Below are positions 19,778 to 28,255 of a stretch of DNA of 64,000 nucleotides, in pieces. Positions within the stretch are counted from its first letter, which is position 1, and each line of letters opens with the position of its first letter. A model generated the notes under the pieces. That model was not told where the DNA came from, made no database searches, and saw only the letters and a program-made list of their open reading frames with translations. The translations under genes and the position numbers were made by a program. Origin of the DNA: Trueperella bonasi (GTDB lineage Bacteria > Actinomycetota > Actinomycetes > Actinomycetales > Actinomycetaceae); the NCBI RefSeq assembly GCF_030811535.1, contig NZ_JAUSQX010000001.1:620001-684000 (forward strand), written 5' to 3'.

Positions 19778-20704
19778 TTATCCTGACCAGCTTCGGACTT
19801 TGCGTAGATGTTTCCGGTCTATGATGAGGAAGTTCAGCATCTGCTTAGTCTGTTCCCAGTAGTCCCACACCTGTTCGTAGCTCAGGGATACCACGTTATA
19901 TCCGAGCTCTTCGAACACCGCCATGCGCCGCTTATCCTTGAGGAATGCCTGCCTACTGCCGTGATAGGCATACGATTCCGACTCAACCACGAGGGAATCA
20001 CCGACAACAAGATCAGCACGATAGTCCGGTGTTAAGCCCACCTGTTGACGCACTCGAAGGCCGCGCCGCCGAAAATGGTGAGCAACCCGCGTTTCCGTCC
20101 CCGATTCTGAACCCACTTGGAAATCTTGCAACTGCGCGCCGATTGTTCGCGGCAACCGGTCGATCATAGCCTCAATCCATTGCGGGCTCAGTTTGCCAAG
20201 ATTGAGGGCTGATTCGATCACGACTAAGGCGGTTTCCCAATCATGCCACCTGGCAACTTGTTCCACCGCTTCTTCGACAGTTGCGATGAGAAGGCGTTTA
20301 TCGCCGGGATACTGGTGGACGCAAGCCGCAGTCAAGCCACGTGAGGTTTTACTTATCCTTTTCCTGATTTCGCGAACATTTTCGTGCTTACTGGCAAGAA
20401 GGTGGACTTCGGAAGCAGGTCCGAAATTTGTGGGAATATACGACGTCATTTTCCCTAGCGGGTGAGGTTCTCCATTCGGCCCAATCCGCGGCTTTGGCAC
20501 CCACAGGTTATGAAACTGAGCAGCCGACAGGCAGCCCACACGGATGTGGTTTTGCGCCGCGAATACACGTGTAAGATCCGCCCCGGGCTCGGCATACCAA
20601 CCTTGGCTAAGATGCAGGATCCGCCCATTATCAACCAGTTGCTTAATCTGCCGCCAGGTGAGTCCTTGGGCGGTCAAATCTGGTCTTCGAAAAACGCGGG
20701 GCAT
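19778..20704 (-). CDS. AbiEi-like winged-helix / DUF559-like protein, copy 1
   Basis: A 308-residue protein. Residues ~1-50 look like the AbiEi antitoxin winged helix (LTAQGLTWRQIKQLVDNG, then HLSQGWYA). Residues ~215-308 look like a Vsr/DUF559 restriction-endonuclease-like fold: TRVAHHFRRRGLRVRQQV, YRADLVVGDSLVVESES and FEELGYNVVSLSYEQVW. The D-x17-E-x-E-like arrangement could be a nuclease site, although the spacing is only suggestive. There is no AbiEii toxin beside it; it stands alone between a rhamnosyltransferase and a noncoding stretch. It is strongly similar along its length to the protein at 60034-60951. Role unknown: regulator, or part of a defence or repair system. Confidence 0.68.
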   Translation of the reverse strand: MPRVFRRPDLTAQGLTWRQIKQLVDNGRILHLSQGWYAEPGADLTRVFAAQNHIRVGCLSAAQFHNLWVPKPRIGPNGEPHPLGKMTSYIPTNFGPASEVHLLASKHENVREIRKRISKTSRGLTAACVHQYPGDKRLLIATVEEAVEQVARWHDWETALVVIESALNLGKLSPQWIEAMIDRLPRTIGAQLQDFQVGSESGTETRVAHHFRRRGLRVRQQVGLTPDYRADLVVGDSLVVESESYAYHGSRQAFLKDKRRMAVFEELGYNVVSLSYEQVWDYWEQTKQMLNFLIIDRKHLRKVRSWSG

Positions 20705-21042
20705 GTGCCCATTCTCGGAAAATACTCACACGCACCGCTTGCCACACAGCCAAAATGTGGATAGGTACATCTCTTCGCTACCTGTGTAAAAACTTTCAGA
20801 AGTGAAACTTGAAAAAACTTCGCAGTTGAGCTTATTTTCCTTCAAACCGGGAATATTTTACGTCAAAAGCCCAATTTCTGGCCTAAGCGGCGACGCCACC
20901 AGCCAGAGTCATACTTTTTTCACCAAAAAGCGAAACAGAAGGAAAACTGGCGAGAAAATAAGGTGACAGGAAATTTTTACTCCCAGAAGCGCGAAAAGCC
21001 AAAGCCTAGAGAAGTGCCGAATTGGCTGAGGAATGGTAGCTT
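20705..21042. other. 338-bp intergenic stretch, no gene seen
   Basis: This stretch between the AbiEi-like gene and the WbbL-like gene is AT-richer than its surroundings, with many A/T runs (for example near 20805-20870 and 20910-20975). No ORF with coding character, tRNA or clear hairpin terminator was found. It must contain the promoter of the AbiEi-like gene (upstream side at 20705+) and the end of the WbbL-like transcript. Confidence 0.6.
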
Positions 21043-21888
21043 CTAAATTTTTCCGAGTTTGAGCAAAAATTTTAAACGTGCTTTAAGGCCCGCTTTCAAA
21101 GCACAACGCAGCAGGCCGTAGGCGGGGCCGGTATAAACTTTCGATAGGTAGGTGTATGCAGATTTATGGTGGGCGTGCAACATTGGAGCGGGTCTATCTC
21201 GCCAAGATTTGCCCTGGTCGTGTACAGCCGCGGCATCGTGTACAAAAACTCTTTCCCAGCCGGCAGCTTCCATGTCCTGGCCGAGCATCGTATCTTCGAA
21301 GAACATGAAGAATTCCGGGTCGAAACCGCCCACATCCCGGAACGCCTCGGTCCGCACGAGAAGGCACGAGCCGGAAAGCCAATCCACTGTGTGGGTTGAA
21401 TTAATGTCACTATTTTTCAGGTAGCTGCGCGTCCACGGGTTTCCCGCGAAAACTTCACCAAACAGCGCGTGGCCAGTTCCAGATACGAGGCGTGGAAACT
21501 TTCGGGCTGACGGATAGATATCTGCCTCAGGCGTTAAAATCTTCGGCCCAAACATGCCGGCCTGTGGATAGTCTTCCGCGGTTTTCACCATCGTGGTCAC
21601 GGCACCAGACTGGAACTTCACGTCGGGGTTTACGACGAGTAGCCACGGCCCGCAGTGGTCTTTGGCGCCGAGGTTGATTCCCCGCCCATAGCCTAGATTC
21701 GATCCGGCTTCGATCACGCGGGCACGGTCGGCAAGTTCGGCAAGTGCAGGTACAGGATCACCGTTGTTGACGACGACGATCTCACGGCTTAAATCCGACC
21801 CTGCGAGCGCGTCCTCCAGCGAATCGATCATCGCCGTAATTTCCCGGCCGGGATTGTACGCAACCGTCACAACGCGCAGATCAGCCAC
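21043..21888 (-). CDS. WbbL-like rhamnosyltransferase (GT2)
   Basis: A 281-residue GT-A enzyme. VVTVAYNPGREI opens the nucleotide domain, VVVNNGDPVP follows, LLVVNPDVKF holds the metal-site Asp, and WLSGSCLLVRTEAF and GGFDPEFFMFFED give the typical rhamnosyl/galactofuranosyl transferase layout with an acidic catalytic base region. In mycobacteria WbbL puts rhamnose on decaprenyl-PP-GlcNAc to start the wall linker; here it could start or extend a rhamnan. It is monocistronic and on the opposite strand to the LCP genes, which begin 126 bp away. Confidence 0.85.
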   Translation of the reverse strand: MADLRVVTVAYNPGREITAMIDSLEDALAGSDLSREIVVVNNGDPVPALAELADRARVIEAGSNLGYGRGINLGAKDHCGPWLLVVNPDVKFQSGAVTTMVKTAEDYPQAGMFGPKILTPEADIYPSARKFPRLVSGTGHALFGEVFAGNPWTRSYLKNSDINSTHTVDWLSGSCLLVRTEAFRDVGGFDPEFFMFFEDTMLGQDMEAAGWERVFVHDAAAVHDQGKSWRDRPAPMLHAHHKSAYTYLSKVYTGPAYGLLRCALKAGLKARLKFLLKLGKI

Positions 21889-22014
21889 GGCACCTCCTTA
21901 CTTGCCTATCGTCCCACATCAAGTCTGCCTCATTAGGTTAGCGAAGCGTTACTCTCGCCGCATTAGCCCCTAGCATTATCTCACTTACTCCGAACCGGTA
22001 TTAGTATCTACTGC

Positions 22015-23202
22015 ATGGCCAGTTCACGATCTGGGGATGGTCGCAGCCCCATTCATCGCAGTAGACCTCGCACCTCGACGTCGGTTTTACGCATCATTGG
22101 GCTCCTACTGCTCGGCCTAGTTTTGACAATGTTTTCAGCTGGCGCTGTCATGTACTCGAATTTGCAGGGTAACCTTACCCAACATGAATTAGATGAATAT
22201 GTGGAATCTGAGGATCGGCCTACGACTCCACCTCCTCAAGATGGCTCTAGCGGGCGTCCACTCAATATCCTGGTCCTCGGATCTGACGTGAGGGAAGGAA
22301 CGGCTGATATCGACGGCGCCGGGCGCTCCGGCCACGTTGTGGGAATGCGTTCAGATACCGCAATGATTGTTCATATTTCGGCGGACCGAAGCAGGGTTGA
22401 TGTAGTTTCGATTCCGCGAGATACGCTGGTGGACATTCCATCGTGTCGTCTTCCGAATGGCGGGCGTACCGCACCTGAATCGCAAGCAATGTTTAACTCC
22501 GCGTTCCAGCGTGGTGGGCAGACCGGCGACGTCGGAGCGGCAGCCGGCTGCGCGATACGAACGGTAGAAGATCTAACTGGGATTTATATTGACGGGTTTA
22601 TCGTCGTTGACTTTGCATCATTCCAAGATGTTGTTGACACGTTGGGTGGGGTTGACATCTGTTTGGCGGAATCTGTCTATGATGCGCCGGCCGGATTAGA
22701 GCTTGATGCAGGTTGCCAAACACTTGACGGTGAGCAGGCGCTAGGCTTGGCGCGCGCACGCAAGTCTCTTGGTGATGGTTCGGATCTTTCGCGCATTACC
22801 CGCCAACAACAACTCGTAGAGGCGATCGTTGCCAAAGCGCTTTCACTCAATCTTGTTGCCGATTTGCCTTCTTTATACGGCGTGGTGGAAAGCCTCAGTG
22901 AGCACGTCGAGCTGTCAACAAGTTTGGGCAATATTACCGATTTGGCCGGTCTTGCATATTCTTTACGTGACCTTTCGCTCGAGGATATGACGATGATGAC
23001 GATGCCTTGGGATCCTGCTGGAAACCGAGTCGTGCCAGCTAGTGAGGCCGACCAGGTGTGGGAGTCGATTATCGCGGATCGTCCGCTACCCGCGTTGGAT
23101 CCGCAGATTTCAGGTGGTAGCCCTATTATTGAAGGATCCGAAGTAGAAATTGAGCAGTTCCGCGACGCCGTTGGCGGCGGTGTGCTCTTGGAGGACTCAT
23201 GA
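22015..23202 (+). CDS. LytR-CpsA-Psr (LCP) family ligase 1
   Basis: A 395-residue membrane-anchored protein: short basic cytoplasmic tail, one helix at about residues 25-47, then the extracytoplasmic LCP domain. NILVLGSDVRE, MRSDTAMIVHI and SIPRDTLVDIP carry the conserved Asp and Arg residues that bind the pyrophosphate head of the lipid donor; ALGLARARKS and the late R-x-x-R-Q-Q-Q motif follow. LCP enzymes join wall polymers to peptidoglycan. It overlaps the next LCP gene by 4 bp (ATGA), so both are made from one message. Confidence 0.93.
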   Translation: MASSRSGDGRSPIHRSRPRTSTSVLRIIGLLLLGLVLTMFSAGAVMYSNLQGNLTQHELDEYVESEDRPTTPPPQDGSSGRPLNILVLGSDVREGTADIDGAGRSGHVVGMRSDTAMIVHISADRSRVDVVSIPRDTLVDIPSCRLPNGGRTAPESQAMFNSAFQRGGQTGDVGAAAGCAIRTVEDLTGIYIDGFIVVDFASFQDVVDTLGGVDICLAESVYDAPAGLELDAGCQTLDGEQALGLARARKSLGDGSDLSRITRQQQLVEAIVAKALSLNLVADLPSLYGVVESLSEHVELSTSLGNITDLAGLAYSLRDLSLEDMTMMTMPWDPAGNRVVPASEADQVWESIIADRPLPALDPQISGGSPIIEGSEVEIEQFRDAVGGGVLLEDS

Positions 23203-24500
23203 CGCAGCCACCCTCGTTCGAACCTCGCCGGCGCGCACAACGGCCGACGGCGGAAGGTGCTCGCGCAACAGGTTCTCAGCCATCTGGCGCGCACTCGCAC
23301 GGAACGCGCTCGTCTGGCACGCAGTCGCCTCAGCGCCCTTCCTCTCCGGTTCGTCGATCCGCGTTTCCTGATCGCTCCGGAAATGGCTCTTGGGAACGGC
23401 GATCACCTGAACCGGCTGGGCCACCGCCGGCCTACCCACCGAAGAGTCAAGCTCCCCACGTGCAGCAGCCGGCCGATGATCGAACTGCACACAGACCGGC
23501 ACAAGCGCCGCCGCCCCAGCCACATCCCCAGCGGCCACAGCCCCATCCGCAGCCTCGGCCACGTAAGAAACGCTCCTTCGGCAAGATCTTGGTGGTTTGC
23601 CTGCTCGTCTTCCTGATTGCTCTGGGTGGTTGGGCTGCTTACTTGTATTCGTATGGAAATGGTCGGCTCACCAAGGTTGATGCACTCTCGGGCGCAGCCC
23701 CCACTTCCGGCACCACACACTTGATCGTGGGTTCTGATAAGCGCAGTGAAGCTGTTCCTGGCGAAGTTGAAGGCGAGCGAGCAGATACCATCATGCTTTT
23801 GCACGTTCCAGATTCGGGCCCAACGGCGCTAGTTTCAATTCCTCGTGACACCCTGGTGACCTTTCCAGGTAGCCAGAATACCGGCAAGATCAATGCTGCA
23901 TATTCTTATGGCGGACCCGAGTATTTGGTTCAAACGGTCGAGGCACTGACAGGGCTCACTATCGATAGCTATGTGGAAATAGGGATGGACGGCGTTCTGA
24001 ATTTGACGGATGCTGTTGGCGGTATTGAGCTGTGCTTGGATTATGACGTTTCGGATTCGATGTCGGGTCTGGAGTGGACTTCCGGTTGCCACACCGTGGA
24101 TGGGCCGATGGCCCTTGCCTTTGCTCGGATGCGCTATTCTGATCCGCTCGGCGATATCGGCAGAAATGAGCGTCAACGCCAAGTGGTTTCTGCCATTATT
24201 GGTGAAGCTCTTTCTCCTGAAACCATTCTCAATCCGATCGCGCAGCGCGACCTCGTTGGAAGCGCTACCGAGGTATTGACGGTTCACGAAGGCGGTTCGC
24301 TGATGACGGTTGCACGGGCCGGCCTGGCTCTGCGTTCCGCCATCGGCGAGGGCGGTCTGATGGGCTCTCCGCCGATCGAGTCACTCAACTATCCGGGCCC
24401 CGGTGGTTCGTCGACGGTGCTTTTGGCGCCCGAGGCGAAACAGTTCTGGGTTGATTTGCGTGACGGGAACTTGACCGAAGAATCGTTCGCGAGCTTTTAA
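23199..24500 (+). CDS. LytR-CpsA-Psr (LCP) family ligase 2, long Pro-rich tail
   Basis: A 433-residue LCP protein. Residues 1-125 are a cytoplasmic Pro/His/Gln/Ser-rich tail that includes PPPQPHPQRPQPHPQPRP, then a helix (about 129-151) and the LCP domain: HLIVGSDKRSE, ERADTIMLLHV, SIPRDTLVTFPG and RMRYSDPLGDIGRNERQRQ. The last part holds the usual Arg cluster. The tail is far longer than in its tandem partner and could bind cell-division or wall-synthesis proteins. It follows LCP1 with an ATGA overlap, and GtrA begins directly after its stop codon. Confidence 0.92.
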   Translation: MTQPPSFEPRRRAQRPTAEGARATGSQPSGAHSHGTRSSGTQSPQRPSSPVRRSAFPDRSGNGSWERRSPEPAGPPPAYPPKSQAPHVQQPADDRTAHRPAQAPPPQPHPQRPQPHPQPRPRKKRSFGKILVVCLLVFLIALGGWAAYLYSYGNGRLTKVDALSGAAPTSGTTHLIVGSDKRSEAVPGEVEGERADTIMLLHVPDSGPTALVSIPRDTLVTFPGSQNTGKINAAYSYGGPEYLVQTVEALTGLTIDSYVEIGMDGVLNLTDAVGGIELCLDYDVSDSMSGLEWTSGCHTVDGPMALAFARMRYSDPLGDIGRNERQRQVVSAIIGEALSPETILNPIAQRDLVGSATEVLTVHEGGSLMTVARAGLALRSAIGEGGLMGSPPIESLNYPGPGGSSTVLLAPEAKQFWVDLRDGNLTEESFASF

Positions 24501-24956
24501 ATGAGGCGGCTACGTGAGCACCTACTTCGCGGGCAAACCTATCGCGAGTGGCTACTGGAATTGCTCAGGTTCATCACGGTCGGTTTTGGCTCCTATTTCG
24601 TAGACGTCGGTCTGTTTAATTTTCTTGCCTATTCCGGGGTTGTGACGTTACCCGGCGATGCTCCGATGGTCGCGAAAACGATTTCCGTGAGCGTGTCCGT
24701 GGTATTCTCATGGATCATGAATCGGCTGTGGACTTTCAAAGATAAGTCCGACAAGTCCAAGCGCCGCGAGTTTGTGCAGTTCATTTTGGTTAATGTCGGC
24801 GGTCTTTTGTTAGCGCTTGGCAGCTTGGGCTTCTCCAGGTTTGTGCTCGGTTTGGATAGCCAACTTGCGGATAATATCGCGGCCAACGTTGTGGGGCTCG
24901 TTCTTGGCACGGCGTTTAGGTACGTGTGCTATCGCTACATTGTGTTTACGAAGTAA
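24501..24956 (+). CDS. GtrA-like flippase protein, second copy
   Basis: A 151-residue four-helix protein. LLRFITVGFGSYFVDVGLFN matches the GtrA start and SVVFSWIMNRLWTFKDKS the diagnostic NRLWTF motif. The ATG abuts the LCP2 stop codon (TAAATG), so it is the third gene of the LCP operon. It probably flips a polyprenyl-phosphate sugar for a glycosyltransferase outside the membrane, though no GtrB is encoded in this operon. It is only loosely similar to the GtrA at 9.3-9.7 kb. Confidence 0.88.
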   Translation: MRRLREHLLRGQTYREWLLELLRFITVGFGSYFVDVGLFNFLAYSGVVTLPGDAPMVAKTISVSVSVVFSWIMNRLWTFKDKSDKSKRREFVQFILVNVGGLLLALGSLGFSRFVLGLDSQLADNIAANVVGLVLGTAFRYVCYRYIVFTK

Positions 24957-24997
24957 TCGACGACGCACGGCGGCTTCCGGCAGGATCAGCGTACCAT

Positions 24998-26314
24998 TTA
25001 GCGCCGGTTACGCCGGGCTCCGAGCGCCATAATTGCACCCTGTGGGAGCACGCGATCCGGGTCTAGTGCTTTTGGTAAGGCCGAGAGGGTAAGCGTAAAT
25101 TCGGCTGGCTGTTTGTTGGTCAGTTCAAGGCGGCCGCCATCGGCTTCTGCTAGTTCTTTCGCAACTGCAAGCCCGATGCCTGTCGAACCACCGGTGGAAA
25201 ATCCTTTTTCAAAAATTTCCTCTTCGTCTTCGATGTCCACGCCTTCGCCTTGGTCTCGGACTTTAAAGATAATGGATTTTCCGGATTGAGCGGCTGAAAT
25301 GGATGTTTTCCCTTCGCCATATTTGAGCGAGTTTTCGATCAGGGTGGCAAGAATTTGGGAGAGTGATCCGGGTGTTGCGAGCACGGCTCCGTGGAATTCG
25401 AAGTCGAAAGTGAGCGATCGACCAGCGCGCTCGAATGGTTTGGTCCATTCATCCTTTTGGCGCTGGAAAGCCCGTTTGACGCTAATGGCTTCGGTCGTTC
25501 CACCCGATTCTGATTGGGAGGTGGCCATGAGTTCTTCGACTACGCCGCTCAGTCTGTCAATCTGTTCGAGTGCCTTGTTCGCTTCTTCAATGATTTCATC
25601 GTCTTCGGCCAGATATTCGATTTCTTCGATCCTCATCGAAAGCGCCGTCAAGGGGGTACGCAATTGGTGCGCCGCATCGGCCGCAAATTGCCGCTCCTTG
25701 GCTATGCGCCCTGCCATTCGATCAGCGCTTCGGGCGATTTCTTCTGAGATCAAATCGATTTCTTCGATTCCAGATCGTTTCACCTGGGGGCGCACCCTGC
25801 CCGCACCCAATTGTTCAGCAGCAGCTGCCAGATAAATGAGTGGCGCAGATATTTTTCGAGATTGCCGCATCGCTACGAGGACGCCTACGAAGAATGCCGC
25901 AAAAATGAGGCCAAAGCCAGCCACCACCATGAGCGCAAGACTTGGTATAACATCCGAACGTGGGCTAGAGACGGTGATGAGCACGCCGGAGGCGCTGACC
26001 ACTCTCTGCTCGACCACGTTCTCAGCTTTCGCCGTTTCAGAAGTGATGGTTGTACCGTCCGGGTAGTCAACTTCCACATGTGTGCCGGCGGAACTTCCGT
26101 TATCTGCAAGGCGCGTTAACAGGGTTTCACTCACATAGATTTCGTCGGAGGCAAATCTATCCACGATCGTTGCAACCGCGGCGGCCCGCCCGCTCAATTC
26201 CGTGTGGGCTTGTTGCCAGCCTAGGGAGACGGCGAATATCATCCCCGGAATTCCCAGGATAAGAACGGCTACGGCAACCGCCGTCGTCGTCATTGCAATC
26301 GCACGACGGCGCAT
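24998..26314 (-). CDS. Sensor histidine kinase
   Basis: A 438-residue two-helix sensor: helix 1 at about residues 11-31, a ~90-residue extracytoplasmic domain, helix 2 at 127-148, a HAMP-like linker, the phospho-acceptor His216 in AADAAHQLRTPLTAL, and an ATPase domain with ENSLKYGEG (N box), KVRDQGEGVD (G1) and TGIGLAVAKEL (G2). It follows the response-regulator gene with a 3-bp gap, so they form one two-component system. The ligand is unknown; wall or surface stress would fit the nearby glycan genes, but this is only context. Confidence 0.92.
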   Translation of the reverse strand: MRRRAIAMTTTAVAVAVLILGIPGMIFAVSLGWQQAHTELSGRAAAVATIVDRFASDEIYVSETLLTRLADNGSSAGTHVEVDYPDGTTITSETAKAENVVEQRVVSASGVLITVSSPRSDVIPSLALMVVAGFGLIFAAFFVGVLVAMRQSRKISAPLIYLAAAAEQLGAGRVRPQVKRSGIEEIDLISEEIARSADRMAGRIAKERQFAADAAHQLRTPLTALSMRIEEIEYLAEDDEIIEEANKALEQIDRLSGVVEELMATSQSESGGTTEAISVKRAFQRQKDEWTKPFERAGRSLTFDFEFHGAVLATPGSLSQILATLIENSLKYGEGKTSISAAQSGKSIIFKVRDQGEGVDIEDEEEIFEKGFSTGGSTGIGLAVAKELAEADGGRLELTNKQPAEFTLTLSALPKALDPDRVLPQGAIMALGARRNRR

Positions 26315-26317
26315 GTA

Positions 26318-26995
26318 TTACTCCTCGAAACGGAATCCCATCCCACGAACGGTCGTAATGTAGTGGGGATCGTTAACGTCGTCGCCGAGTTTGCGGCGCA
26401 GCCAGGAGATATGCATATCGAGCTTTTTGGTGGAGGAATCTGAGTCGTCTCCCCACACTTCCCGAATCAAGTTCTCGCGCTCGACTACGCTTCCCGCTTC
26501 CCGCAGCAGCACCCTAAGGAGGTCGAATTCTTTTCCGGTGAGCTGGAGCTCCTTCGAACCTACATAGGCCCGGTGCCCGTCGATATCGATCGAGACGTCC
26601 TGCGCCTGAAGCGTCTCGGATTCCTCGTCGCCCGCCGTGGCTCGCCGCAAGAGTGCACGCACGCGCGCAAGGAGCTCTGCGAGCCGGAACGGTTTCGTGA
26701 CGTAGTCATCTGCCCCGGCATCTAGCCCGACCACCATGTCAACCTCTTCGGAGCGAGCAGTCAGAATGAGAATTGGGAAAGTTTTACCCTGGGAGCGTGC
26801 GGTTCGAGCAACTTCCAGGCCGTCAATATCGGGCAATCCTAGGTCCAGGACCACAAGGTCGATGTCGGAATCCATGTGTTCCAGCGCCGCCCGGCCGGTT
26901 TCAACCGGATGGACGTCGTATCCTTCACGGGAGAAAGCTCGAACTAGAGGAGTTGAAATCGCGGAGTCGTCTTCGACAAGTAAAATCTTCGTCAC
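26318..26995 (-). CDS. OmpR/PhoB family response regulator
   Basis: A 225-residue regulator. The receiver domain has the acidic pair ED-D near residues 8-10, the phospho-acceptor Asp51 in VVLDLGLPDIDG and the switch Thr/Lys (LTARSEE, YVTKPFR). The C-terminal winged helix is of the OmpR type (LTGKEFDLLRVLL, KLDMHISWLRRKLG, TVRGMGFRFE). The start is GTG at 26995. It is co-transcribed with the kinase downstream. Confidence 0.94.
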   Translation of the reverse strand: MTKILLVEDDSAISTPLVRAFSREGYDVHPVETGRAALEHMDSDIDLVVLDLGLPDIDGLEVARTARSQGKTFPILILTARSEEVDMVVGLDAGADDYVTKPFRLAELLARVRALLRRATAGDEESETLQAQDVSIDIDGHRAYVGSKELQLTGKEFDLLRVLLREAGSVVERENLIREVWGDDSDSSTKKLDMHISWLRRKLGDDVNDPHYITTVRGMGFRFEE

Positions 26996-27069
26996 TGCGC
27001 GTCCTTTTCTAGATTTAAGGCCTTAGGGCTGAGTTTAGTAAAGATTTTTTCAAGGTGGAAGTGCGCACG

Positions 27070-28116
27070 CTATGCGCTGCGATCTGAATCGGGCACGACT
27101 CGCAAGATTGCCGACTCAATGTACCCAAAGCCCTGGAGTTCGGAGCCGAAATTTTCGCTGATCTGATACTTGTCACGGTCAAGGGCAAGTAACGCTTCGG
27201 CAGTTTTTCGGTCGACGACGATCTCTCCTTCCGGAGCGATACCGGTCAGGCGCGAAGCCAAGTTAACGGTCGGCCCGAAAATATCACCGAAGCGGGAGAC
27301 GATTCCGCCCCACACAAGAGAGGCGCGCACCTCTGGCATATTAGGTGTTGCATGGAGCGCGTTCACGATTTCCGAGACCACTTCCGCTCCAGTTTCCAGA
27401 TCGTCAGCGACGTACAGGACGGCGTCGCCCACCATTTTGACAACTCGAGCACCAAGCCCGGAAATGACATCTCGGCAGGTGAATTCGAATGTTTGCACAA
27501 AGTCAACGAGTTGGTGTGGCGAGAGCCGGCCGGACCTGTCGGTGAAGGCCACAAGGTCAACAAATCCAAGGGCTCGCGTCAAGGGCATATCCGAATCCGC
27601 TCGCATGTCCTCAAGTTCAACTTCGGTGCGGCGCAAGAAGGAGGCAAGATGCCGCCGCCAGGCGTATTTCATCTGATAGACGAGGAACTCCTCGTATTCG
27701 TTGATGTGATCGAGCACCCAGTAACGGGCCGAAACTTCATCGAGTCCGTAGCGCGATTCGGCTTCTTCAACAAGTGCTTCGTACTGCCAGAGTACGAGCC
27801 TATCGGCAAGATGGGACTGCCCACGGATGAGGGAGTTTTGAGTGTCTTCATCGGTGCGGCCAAGATCAACCATGTCCTGATGCGCACGCATAACATCGAC
27901 GTCGTACTCAGTGAAAAGCCGGGTTTGCGGATCCTGAATATACGGGAATCCCATTGCACGCCAAAAGCGCCGCGCGGAATCGGTGTCCATGTTCGCCAAA
28001 TCTGCAGCTTGACGCAGGTCATATTTGGCAGGCCCGTCCAGCAGTCGATGCACGTGCGCCTCGACCGTCGTTGGCACGTCTTCTGGACGCTCGCTAAATG
28101 GTGTGCTCTGGATCAC
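27070..28116 (-). CDS. Class III adenylate/guanylate cyclase, Rv2212-like
   Basis: A 348-residue soluble protein. The first ~180 residues are helical and resemble the regulatory domain of mycobacterial Rv1264/Rv2212 (KYDLRQAADLANMDTDSARR). The cyclase domain begins at about residue 185: GFVDLVAFTDRSGRL has the metal-binding Asp and substrate region, KMVGDAVLYVAD the second Asp and IFGPTVNLASRLTGIAPEGE the Asn-x3-Arg transition-state motif. The essential residues therefore look present. It makes cAMP or cGMP; pH or fatty-acid control is known for the mycobacterial relatives and is inferred here. Start GTG 28116 has AGGGTAG upstream. Confidence 0.88.
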   Translation of the reverse strand: MIQSTPFSERPEDVPTTVEAHVHRLLDGPAKYDLRQAADLANMDTDSARRFWRAMGFPYIQDPQTRLFTEYDVDVMRAHQDMVDLGRTDEDTQNSLIRGQSHLADRLVLWQYEALVEEAESRYGLDEVSARYWVLDHINEYEEFLVYQMKYAWRRHLASFLRRTEVELEDMRADSDMPLTRALGFVDLVAFTDRSGRLSPHQLVDFVQTFEFTCRDVISGLGARVVKMVGDAVLYVADDLETGAEVVSEIVNALHATPNMPEVRASLVWGGIVSRFGDIFGPTVNLASRLTGIAPEGEIVVDRKTAEALLALDRDKYQISENFGSELQGFGYIESAILRVVPDSDRSA

Positions 28117-28255
28117 TTCGCTACCCTAACAAGTTGGCATTCATTTTCCAACCGATAAAACCAAAGTCGCAGGTCACGATCGATTCCGGGAGCCAATATT
28201 GGACTTGTCGGACGCGTGCGATGCCGCGACGTCGAAAACCGATTAATCTGGGTGC

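Noticed and set aside
27352-28158. 268-codon + strand ORF
   Set aside because: Antisense to the class III cyclase, which has all catalytic motifs.
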